A stretch of 10,546 nt of DNA from Bacillota bacterium. GTDB taxonomy: Bacteria > Bacillota > Dethiobacteria > Dethiobacterales > Dethiobacteraceae. The DNA lies in the NCBI GenBank assembly GCA_024650095.1, contig JANKMV010000048.1, positions 1 to 10,546 of the forward strand, given 5' to 3'. Both the position numbers and the translations under genes were made by a program. Below, one piece after another: positions 1-5,913 of this stretch. The notes beneath the pieces are model-generated. The model saw only the letters and a program-made list of their open reading frames with translations, searched no databases and was not told the origin of the DNA. Every line of letters starts with the position of its first letter. Position 1 is the stretch's first letter.

Positions 1-1302
1 CTATTGGGGGATATTCTAATTCTCAATGCAGCCGTTGCATTGTCATTTACCATTCGTTCAGATTGGCGCTACTTCTTTAGGAATATGGAATTACATATTG
101 GCGTCTTATTCGTGCTCTCCATCTTAGCAGTGTTGTTCTTTAATTTCTATGGCCTCTATAACACGGCGAATAAAGACTGGACCGATATCATCTCAGCTGT
201 CACCGTTTCCATGTTCTTTTTAAGCCTCGCCATTATCGTCACCAACTACGTTATCCCCAGCTACATTTTTCCGCGCCGCGTACTCTTTACCTTCGTCCTC
301 TTGTATGGACCTACGGTGGCACTATGGCGTTGGATACTATTAGTGGTGGAACGCCGAGTTACACCAGATAAAAAAGTAATTATTGTTGCCATGAGTGACG
401 AAATTGACACCCTCATTAGTAAACTAAACGGCGATCATAACCTCGTGGGCGTCGTCACCGATAAAAAGCAAAAAAATACTAGCTATCCCCTCTTAGGCAC
501 ATTTGCCGATGTAGAGGATATCTTTAGTCTCTTTGCCCCAGAGGTGGTCTTAATTACCGGTAGTGTGGAAGAAGAAGTTAAAAGCCGTGTCGTCTTACTG
601 GGCTTGCAGCATAGCTGCATTCTCTACGTAGTGCCCAACCTTTACGAAATCATGATTGCACAATCGGCGCTTGACCAATTTCAAGATACGCCCGTTTTCC
701 AAATCCGCCTCAACAAACACCCGGGGAGAGAACAGTTTAAGCGTGTGTTAGATTGCCTCGTTGCCGTCACCATTCTTATCATCACCCTCCCCGTTACCCT
801 CCTCGCCGCCTTTGCCATCAAGCTAACCTCACGCGGCCCCATTTTCTATGCCCAGGAGCGGGTGGGACGCAGAAATAAAAGCTTTATGCTCCATAAATTT
901 CGTACCATGGTTACAAACGCAGAATCGGCCACCGGACCGGTCATGTCCTCCCGCAACGACATCCGTGTCACTAAAGTGGGTCGCTTCCTGCGTGCCACAC
1001 GCATAGATGAGCTACCCCAACTGTTTAACGTGCTCAAAGGGGAGATGAGCATTGTTGGCCCCAGACCAGAGCGCCCCATCTTCGTGGAACGCTATAACAA
1101 AGAAGTCCCCGGGTACACCTATCGCCATGTCATGAATGCCGGCATCACAGGTCTCGCTCAAGTCTCTGGCAAATACAGCACGTCACCCCAAGATAAACTA
1201 CGCTATGATCTCCTCTACGCCAAAGGCGCTTCACCCCTCTTTGACCTCCGCATCATGCTACAAACGGTTAAAGTAATCCTACTAAGAGACAAGGCATCTT
1301 AG
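1..1302 (+). CDS. Polyprenyl-phosphate sugar-1-phosphate transferase (WbaP/WcaJ type), 5' partial
   Basis: A membrane enzyme that moves a sugar-1-phosphate from a nucleotide sugar to undecaprenyl phosphate, the first step of repeat-unit assembly. Numbering from the TTG at base 4, the N-terminal half has hydrophobic segments near residues 3-17, 31-50, 64-83 and 93-115. A nucleotide-binding-like region (about 123-235) follows, then a membrane re-entrant segment (250-273) and the bacterial sugar transferase domain. That domain shows KFRTM at 298-302, the Asp-Glu pair in DELPQLFNVLKGEMS starting at 335, SIVGPRPERP at 349-358 and GITGLAQVSGK at 380-390, all family hallmarks. The frame is still open at base 1 and the first membrane segment begins at once, so the TTG is probably not the start and perhaps 10-20 residues are missing upstream (inference). 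The gene ends in TAG and is followed by a terminator hairpin. Sugar specificity (Glc, Gal or another) cannot be read from the sequence. Confidence 0.93.
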   Translation, partial: LLGDILILNAAVALSFTIRSDWRYFFRNMELHIGVLFVLSILAVLFFNFYGLYNTANKDWTDIISAVTVSMFFLSLAIIVTNYVIPSYIFPRRVLFTFVLLYGPTVALWRWILLVVERRVTPDKKVIIVAMSDEIDTLISKLNGDHNLVGVVTDKKQKNTSYPLLGTFADVEDIFSLFAPEVVLITGSVEEEVKSRVVLLGLQHSCILYVVPNLYEIMIAQSALDQFQDTPVFQIRLNKHPGREQFKRVLDCLVAVTILIITLPVTLLAAFAIKLTSRGPIFYAQERVGRRNKSFMLHKFRTMVTNAESATGPVMSSRNDIRVTKVGRFLRATRIDELPQLFNVLKGEMSIVGPRPERPIFVERYNKEVPGYTYRHVMNAGITGLAQVSGKYSTSPQDKLRYDLLYAKGASPLFDLRIMLQTVKVILLRDKAS

Positions 1303-1317
1303 TCATGAAAGTAACAT

Positions 1318-1353
1318 AAAAATGAGTACATGCAGTTTAATGTACTCATTTTT
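1318..1353 (+). terminator. Hairpin terminator after the sugar transferase gene
   Basis: A perfect 14-bp inverted repeat (AAAAATGAGTACAT, then an 8-base loop, then ATGTACTCATTTTT) lies 15 bases after the TAG stop. The 3' arm ends in five T, matched by five A on the 5' side, so it could work in both directions. It separates the first gene from the next, which has its own promoter-like sequences. Confidence 0.8.
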
Positions 1354-1432
1354 CACGTCCTCGCATACCAAGCTCTACAGTCTATCCCATGGGCACAGTT
1401 GGTTAATCTTGCGTATTTCCCTATATTTGTTA

Positions 1433-1461
1433 TTGTAAGAAGGTCTTTTGTCTTATATAAT
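1433..1461 (+). promoter_or_regulatory. Sigma-A-like promoter P1 upstream of the TagO/WecA-type gene
   Basis: TTGTAA (4/6 match to TTGACA) at 1433-1438, a 17-bp spacer, then a perfect TATAAT at 1456-1461. The predicted transcript would start near 1468, about 60 bases before the ATG at 1529. It lies downstream of the terminator, as expected for a new transcription unit. Confidence 0.65.
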
Positions 1462-1476
1462 GGGTAGAGATATAAT
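1448..1476 (+). promoter_or_regulatory. Second, overlapping sigma-A-like promoter P2
   Basis: TTGTCT (4/6 match to TTGACA) at 1448-1453, a 17-bp spacer, then a second perfect TATAAT at 1471-1476. It is offset by exactly 15 bp from P1, so the -35 of P2 lies inside the P1 spacer. The predicted start is near 1483. Two polymerases could not occupy both at once. Confidence 0.55.
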
Positions 1477-1528
1477 CCTGTCATAAACTAAATTTTTTTT
1501 GTCGATAAAACAGAAGAGGGAGACTTCT

Positions 1529-2464
1529 ATGTCCCAATATCTTTTACTTTTTTGTCTTGCTTTTTTTGTTAGTTATATTGTTACCCCACTGACAGCTCGC
1601 CTTGCTTTTATTGTCGGTGCGGTGGACAGGCCCAATATGCGCAAGGTTCATGATAGTATCATGCCACGGTTAGGTGGCATTGCGATCTTTGCCGGTTTTT
1701 CTTTGGCAACGGCTGTATATTCCATACAAAATAACCAAATCCCCGGTATTATGCTCGGTGGCGTCGTTATTTTACTGATAGGGATTGCAGATGATATCCG
1801 CGATATCTCCCCTAAGGTAAAACTTCTAGGACAGTGTCTCGCAGCGCTTGTTGTCGTGCAATATGGGATTCAAATTGAATTTATTCACAATGTATTTGCT
1901 GGGTACCTGCAAGTAGACTATCTAACTGTACCCCTTTCTGTTTTTTGGATCGTTGCGGTCACCAATGCAGTCAACTTAATTGATGGGTTAGATGGTCTGG
2001 CCTCCGGTATTACCGCCATCGCCCTCACCACCTTTGCTGTAATCGCTTACCAAAGTGGCCAAAATGCCGTGTTCGTGCTCTCCATAATCCTAGTGGGAGC
2101 AGTCCTCGGTTTTTTACGTTTTAACTTCTTTCCCGCTAAAATCTTTCTTGGAGATTCGGGCAGTATGTTTTTAGGTTTTATGCTAGCCGTGCTACCAACC
2201 TATGGTGTGGTTAAAGGCGCCACTGCTTATGCACTCATCATTCCCATTATTATTTTAGCCGTACCTCTGCTTGATACAGGCTACGCCATTATCCGTCGCT
2301 ACCTGGAAAAGAAGCCTATTTTCCAAGCCGACAGACAACATATCCACCACCGTCTATTAAATCACGGCTTATCCCATTTACAAGCCGTCCTCATGATATA
2401 CGCCATTTCCGTATTTTTAAGTTTTAGCGCGCTCTTGGTGTTTTACAGCACCAGCCCACTCTGA
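1529..2464 (+). CDS. Undecaprenyl-phosphate GlcNAc-1-phosphate transferase (TagO/WecA type, MraY family)
   Basis: A polytopic membrane enzyme that transfers a HexNAc-1-phosphate, usually GlcNAc-1-P from UDP-GlcNAc, to undecaprenyl phosphate. It starts wall teichoic acid, enterobacterial common antigen or capsule synthesis, depending on the organism. In the 311-residue protein I see the family motifs in order: DRPNMRKVHDSIMPRLGG (33-50), the Asp pair in GIADDIRD (85-92), NAVNLIDGLDGLASG (146-160), FLGDSGSMFLG (206-216) and the His-rich DRQHIHHRLL (268-277). About ten hydrophobic segments surround these. I chose the ATG at 1529 because AGAGGGAG at 1515-1522 sits at good spacing. A TTG at 1499 would add ten polar residues and lacks a ribosome binding site. 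The protein is somewhat shorter than the usual 340-370 residues, with a short C-terminus. The UDP-GlcNAc preference is family knowledge and is not proven here. Confidence 0.93.
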   Translation: MSQYLLLFCLAFFVSYIVTPLTARLAFIVGAVDRPNMRKVHDSIMPRLGGIAIFAGFSLATAVYSIQNNQIPGIMLGGVVILLIGIADDIRDISPKVKLLGQCLAALVVVQYGIQIEFIHNVFAGYLQVDYLTVPLSVFWIVAVTNAVNLIDGLDGLASGITAIALTTFAVIAYQSGQNAVFVLSIILVGAVLGFLRFNFFPAKIFLGDSGSMFLGFMLAVLPTYGVVKGATAYALIIPIIILAVPLLDTGYAIIRRYLEKKPIFQADRQHIHHRLLNHGLSHLQAVLMIYAISVFLSFSALLVFYSTSPL

Positions 2465-2499
2465 TTATTTTAACATACCGAATTTCCATCCAGGTGTAG

Positions 2500-2519
2500 G
2501 GAACGGTCTTGACCGTTCC
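2500..2519. repeat. Perfect 20-bp palindrome between the TagO-type and pyrophosphorylase genes
   Basis: Two perfect 9-bp arms, GGAACGGTC and GACCGTTCC, flank a TT centre. As RNA this folds into an 8-bp stem closed by a CUUG tetraloop, a known stable loop. No T-run follows, so it is not an ordinary intrinsic terminator. It lies 37 bases before the possible ATC start of the next gene. It could be a dispersed palindromic repeat, an operator, or an RNA processing or stabilising hairpin. The sequence alone does not decide. Confidence 0.75.
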
Positions 2520-2542
2520 GCTCTCCACTTTGATCAATTCGT

Positions 2543-2559
2543 AAGGATGTGGTACCATC
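2543..2559 (+). promoter_or_regulatory. Ribosome binding site pointing to an ATC start codon
   Basis: AAGGATGTG at 2543-2551 matches the consensus AAGGAGGTG at eight of nine positions. It lies 5 bases before an in-frame ATC at 2557 but 14 bases before the first in-frame ATG at 2566. Starting at ATC would give MKAMILAAG, the usual beginning of this family. A TAA at 2542-2544 is in the same frame, and no ATG, GTG or TTG lies between it and 2566, so no ordinary upstream start exists. Confidence 0.55.
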
Positions 2560-2565
2560 AAAGCA

Positions 2566-3654
2566 ATGATTTTAGCCGCAGGCCTGGGAACAAGGCTACG
2601 GCCCTTAACCAATGTTGTTTCCAAACCCATGGTACAGATGGCAGGCAGACCTTGTATGGAACATGCTGTCCGTCTCCTGGCCCGTTATGGGGTGAAAGAT
2701 ATAATGGTAAACCTCCACTATATGCCCGAGGTGATACAAGAGCACTTTGCTGATGGAAGCGCATACGGCGTCAACATCAGCTACTCCTATGAAAAGGAGC
2801 TCTTGGGCACAGCGGGTGGATTCAAGCGTGTGCAAGCTTTCTTTGGCGATGAACCCGCGCTCATTGTTAGTGGGGATGCGCTTACAGATATCAACCTAGC
2901 TCAATTTCTTGCCTACCATATTAACAATGGCGGCATTGCTACCCTGGCCTTAAAACGAGTGGCAGACCCCACGCAGTATGGTGTTGTCATTCGTGAAGGC
3001 AACCGCATCGTCCGTTTTCAAGAAAAACCAAAACGCCAGGAAGCCATTAGCAACCTTGCCAATACGGGCATCTATTTATTTGCCCCTCACATCTTCGACC
3101 ATATTCCGGCCCACACCTTTTATGATTTTGGCAAGCAAGTCTTTCCCGAATTGCTAGCAAAAAAGGAAGCCATCTATGGCTATGAGATGAACGAATACTG
3201 GTGCGATGTAGGTGACCTTGCCGTCTATCAAGAAGCACATTACGATATGCTGACCGGGTTCGTACAGGTAGACCTGCCCGGCAAGCGTTTCGAAGGTAAC
3301 ATTTGGCTAGGTCAACGTACAGTCATTAGTCCAGACACTACCATCGTCGGCCCCGTGCTCATTGGTAACAATACCATCATCGAAGCAGGTGCCCGTATTT
3401 ACGGTCCCGCCATCATTGGTGATAATACCATCATTGGTCGGAACACGGTTATTAAACGGGGTATTCTCTGGGATCATGTAACCATTGCAGATGATGTCGA
3501 GCTTACCGATTCTGTCATTGCTTGTAATTGCACAATACCACAAAATGTGTTGCTAAAAAACCAAGTATTAGAAAAAAGTATTGTTCAAGCAGTGTGTGAG
3601 CTGGCCAGTTATAAAGAAGTGGCTGCCACAGAAACCGAAGATAATACTATTTAA
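2566..3654 (+). CDS. NDP-sugar pyrophosphorylase with left-handed beta-helix tail (mannose-1-phosphate guanylyltransferase-like)
   Basis: A soluble enzyme that joins a sugar-1-phosphate and an NTP to make an activated sugar for the locus. Counting from the ATG, the nucleotidyltransferase domain shows AAGLGTRLRPLT (4-15), KPM (20-22), LLGTAGGFKR (79-88), SGDALTD (102-108), FQEKPKR (151-157), NTGIYLF (166-172) and YWCDVGD (211-217). A hexapeptide-repeat beta-helix follows from about 245 to 330 (IGNNTI, IGDNTI, IGRNTV). The pattern resembles GDP-mannose pyrophosphorylases, but the sugar and base are not provable here. The long homologues of this type carry a fused phosphomannomutase domain of several hundred residues; this protein stops after the beta-helix. 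The ATG coordinates are conservative: the ribosome binding site and the N-terminal motif favour an ATC start at 2557 (365 residues). It probably shares a transcript with the gene before it. Confidence 0.9.
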   Translation: MILAAGLGTRLRPLTNVVSKPMVQMAGRPCMEHAVRLLARYGVKDIMVNLHYMPEVIQEHFADGSAYGVNISYSYEKELLGTAGGFKRVQAFFGDEPALIVSGDALTDINLAQFLAYHINNGGIATLALKRVADPTQYGVVIREGNRIVRFQEKPKRQEAISNLANTGIYLFAPHIFDHIPAHTFYDFGKQVFPELLAKKEAIYGYEMNEYWCDVGDLAVYQEAHYDMLTGFVQVDLPGKRFEGNIWLGQRTVISPDTTIVGPVLIGNNTIIEAGARIYGPAIIGDNTIIGRNTVIKRGILWDHVTIADDVELTDSVIACNCTIPQNVLLKNQVLEKSIVQAVCELASYKEVAATETEDNTI

Positions 3655-3700
3655 AAAAAATAACACTCCTCTGCAAACCTAAAGATTCCTTTACATCTTA

Positions 3701-3729
3701 TTGTCCTGCACGCTTTAGTCGGCTATAAT
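3701..3729 (+). promoter_or_regulatory. Sigma-A-like promoter upstream of the LCP gene
   Basis: TTGTCC (4/6 match to TTGACA) at 3701-3706, a 17-bp spacer and a perfect TATAAT at 3724-3729. The predicted start near 3736 leaves a leader of about 21 bases that holds the ribosome binding site GGAAGGGAGA (3741-3750). The LCP gene and the glycosyltransferases after it can therefore be transcribed apart from the two genes upstream. Confidence 0.65.
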
Positions 3730-3756
3730 GGTTTTGCATTGGAAGGGAGAATCTCC

Positions 3757-4701
3757 ATGGTAAAGAAAAAGAATAAAGGTAAACGAATAATATCTATTTT
3801 TGTGTTAGTACTGCTTCTGGGCGGCATTGGCTGGGCTTGGTCCATTTGGGCTAGGATCTATGATAACCCACCTGAGGATGATGATTATGTGCGTGACGAG
3901 ACCATCGTGGATGAACCCGATAAAGATATTACCAATGTGATGATTCTTGGTGTAGATCAAAGGGATAATGAAGCGGGTAGAGCCGATACCATTATTGTTA
4001 TGAGTATTAATAACGATACAGATGAAATAGCTATGATTTCCATCCCTCGCGATTCCCGCGTAGAAATCCCTGGTCGTGGTTTGGACAAGATTAATCATGC
4101 CATGGCTTTTGGCGGCGTGAACTTACTGCGTGCAACGGTTGAAAAACTGTTAGGTGTTCCTATACACCACTATGTCTATACTAATTTCTCAGGTTTCCAG
4201 AGCATTGTGAATACATTAGGTGGCGTAACGTTAGATGTGGAACGTCGAATGACGGTTGGTAAAGAGGGAGATTTAGGAAAAGTTACTCTGCAGCCTGGTG
4301 TGCAGAAATTAAATGGACTCGAAGCGCTGGCTTATGTACGTTTTCGTAATGATAGCGAAAATGATTTTGGACGTATGCGCAGGCAGCAGGATTTTCTTAA
4401 AGCAGTGGCGGATGAAGTGCTTCAGGCAAAAAGTTTACTAAAATTACCTCAACTGATGGAACAAACAGCGAAGTTTGTTCGCACGGATATGTCGATAACG
4501 CAGTCTTTAAATTTTGCTAGACGTGCAGCCTCGCTTAATTTTAATCAGATAGAAACAATAACTTTAAACGGTTCGGGTAAAATGATTAGTGGGGTTTCAT
4601 ACGTATTGCTTAATCAAGAATTTTTATTGCAAACAGTAAACTCATATTTACGTTGGAATACTGAAGGCGCGGTCATAAATGAAAACCACGTTAAAAATTA
4701 A
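3757..4701 (+). CDS. LytR-CpsA-Psr (LCP) family cell-wall polymer transferase
   Basis: A membrane-anchored extracytoplasmic enzyme. Characterised family members move undecaprenyl-diphosphate-linked polymers such as teichoic acid or capsule onto peptidoglycan. The 314-residue protein has a basic cytoplasmic N-terminus (KKKNKGKR), a single membrane segment at about 11-31 and an acidic linker (39-58). The LCP domain then runs from about 59 to 215: NVMILGVDQRD (60-70), RADTIIVMSIN (75-85), the key basic residues in SIPRDSRVEIPG (95-106), KINHAMAFGG (111-120), FSGFQSIVNTLGGV (144-157) and DFGRMRRQQDFL (203-214). The ATG at 3757 is chosen because GGAAGGGAGA lies just upstream. A TTG at 3739 would overlap the probable leader and has no such site. 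Placed before glycosyltransferases and a polymerase, it most likely anchors the polymer made by this locus (inference). Older annotations call such proteins transcriptional regulators, a view now superseded. Confidence 0.93.
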   Translation: MVKKKNKGKRIISIFVLVLLLGGIGWAWSIWARIYDNPPEDDDYVRDETIVDEPDKDITNVMILGVDQRDNEAGRADTIIVMSINNDTDEIAMISIPRDSRVEIPGRGLDKINHAMAFGGVNLLRATVEKLLGVPIHHYVYTNFSGFQSIVNTLGGVTLDVERRMTVGKEGDLGKVTLQPGVQKLNGLEALAYVRFRNDSENDFGRMRRQQDFLKAVADEVLQAKSLLKLPQLMEQTAKFVRTDMSITQSLNFARRAASLNFNQIETITLNGSGKMISGVSYVLLNQEFLLQTVNSYLRWNTEGAVINENHVKN

Positions 4702-4739
4702 ATATCGGTAATAAAACTAAAAAACTAAGGAAGATTTCT

Positions 4740-5897
4740 ATGCTACTATGGCAATTTCTATTTTGGATTGCATTATTATTGCTTGGCACTCATTATATTG
4801 GTTATCCATTGATTTTTTGGCTTATGTCACAAATGAAGGGTAAGCCAACTAAAAAAGATCAAATAGATTATGAGCCAACGGTTACACTTGTTGTTTCTGC
4901 TTACAATGAAGAAAAAGTTATCGAAGAAAAGTTAAAAAATACCCTAAATTTAACCTATCCAAAAGAAAAACTGAAAATAATCATTGTATCAGATTCTTCT
5001 ACAGATAGAACTAACAAAATAGTAGAAGCCTATGCAGCTCATGGTATAGAGTTAGTTGTCGTGCCCGGACGTGTAGGAAAGACGAAAGCATTAAATTATG
5101 TAATTAAACAAATAAGCTCTGAAATAATAGTTTTTAGTGATGCTAACTCATTATATAATAGCGATGCAATAACATTATTGGTGCGTCATTTCTCAGCGAC
5201 TGATGTAGGAGCTGTTTGTGGAGAGCTTCGATTTGCGGATAATTCTACAGAAGGGTTGTATTGGAAGTATGAGCAATTTGTAAAGAAGCTAGAATCACTT
5301 GTTTCTACTCTTACTGTTTACAACGGTGCAATCTATGCTATCCGACGGGAACTTCACAGAGAAATGAATCATCAATCGTCAAATGATCTTCAGCATGCCT
5401 TTCAGGTTACTCTTCAAAAATATCGAGGGGTCTACGAGCCTAATGCGCTCGCGTATGAACGGTCAGGGACCTCGGAATTAATAGAGTTTAATCGTCATGT
5501 AAGAATTAGTTCTCGTAGTTGGAATGGTTTGATAACAAATCTTTATGTCCTTAATCCATTTGTTGTAGGTGCCTTTTCATTGCAATTTTTCTTTCGTAAA
5601 ATATGTCGGTGGCTAGGACCAGGGTTATTACTAACGTTATTTGTATCTAACATTGCGCTTATAAATCATAGCATTTACTCGTTCTTTTTTGTTGGTCAAT
5701 GCTTTGTTTACTCTTTAGCATTAATAGGATGGCTGACGAGTAAATCAGCAAGATCGTTTAAGCCAGGATATTATGCATATTACTTTCTATTGATAAACTG
5801 GGCCTCTTTATTAGGGTTCCTACGTTTTGTTTTGAGGCGAGATACGTCAACTTGGTCACCAACAACGCATAGTGAGGAAGTACAAAAAGTTGATTAG
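4740..5897 (+). CDS. Membrane-bound family 2 glycosyltransferase (cellulose synthase/NodC-like fold)
   Basis: Adds a sugar from a nucleotide donor to the lipid-linked or growing glycan at the cytoplasmic face. The 385-residue protein has an N-terminal membrane segment (3-29), then a GT-A domain with VVSAYNEEKVI (51-61), SDSSTDRT (84-91), the metal-binding SDANS (133-137), NGAIYAIRR (195-203), the probable catalytic Asp in SSNDLQHAF (213-221) and RISSRSWNGL (255-264). The last motif corresponds to the QxxRW region of processive GT2 enzymes but is divergent. Three or four membrane segments follow between about 268 and 363. AAGGAAG at 4727-4733 supports the ATG at 4740, 38 bases after the LCP stop. 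Processive chain synthesis or single-sugar addition cannot be settled. The variant RxxRSW motif and the presence of a Wzy-like polymerase favour single addition (inference). Confidence 0.88.
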   Translation: MLLWQFLFWIALLLLGTHYIGYPLIFWLMSQMKGKPTKKDQIDYEPTVTLVVSAYNEEKVIEEKLKNTLNLTYPKEKLKIIIVSDSSTDRTNKIVEAYAAHGIELVVVPGRVGKTKALNYVIKQISSEIIVFSDANSLYNSDAITLLVRHFSATDVGAVCGELRFADNSTEGLYWKYEQFVKKLESLVSTLTVYNGAIYAIRRELHREMNHQSSNDLQHAFQVTLQKYRGVYEPNALAYERSGTSELIEFNRHVRISSRSWNGLITNLYVLNPFVVGAFSLQFFFRKICRWLGPGLLLTLFVSNIALINHSIYSFFFVGQCFVYSLALIGWLTSKSARSFKPGYYAYYFLLINWASLLGFLRFVLRRDTSTWSPTTHSEEVQKVD

Positions 5898-5913
5898 AAA
5901 GGGAAAAATCAAT

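Noticed and set aside
846..1079. A minus-strand open frame of 77 codons inside the sugar transferase gene
   Set aside because: It lies wholly opposite the conserved catalytic domain, has no recognisable motif, and its Arg/Ser/Leu-rich makeup is typical of an antisense shadow.
1386..1393. The 8-bp palindrome CCCATGGG in the gap before the tandem promoters
   Set aside because: Too short and unsupported; 8-bp palindromes are common by chance in 10 kb.
2500..2519. The palindrome as an intrinsic terminator
   Set aside because: The bases after it (GCTCTCCACTTT) do not form a T-run, and the downstream gene has no evident promoter of its own.
2547..2753. A + strand open frame of 68 codons starting at the ATG in the ribosome binding site region of the pyrophosphorylase
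   Set aside because: It overlaps the strongly conserved start of the pyrophosphorylase in another frame, has no binding site of its own and has Cys/Pro/Gly-rich shadow composition. A regulatory role of the ATG itself cannot be excluded but is not supported.
3739..3756. A TTG start 18 bases upstream of the LCP ATG
   Set aside because: It lies only ten bases after the -10 box and before the ribosome binding site that serves the ATG at 3757.
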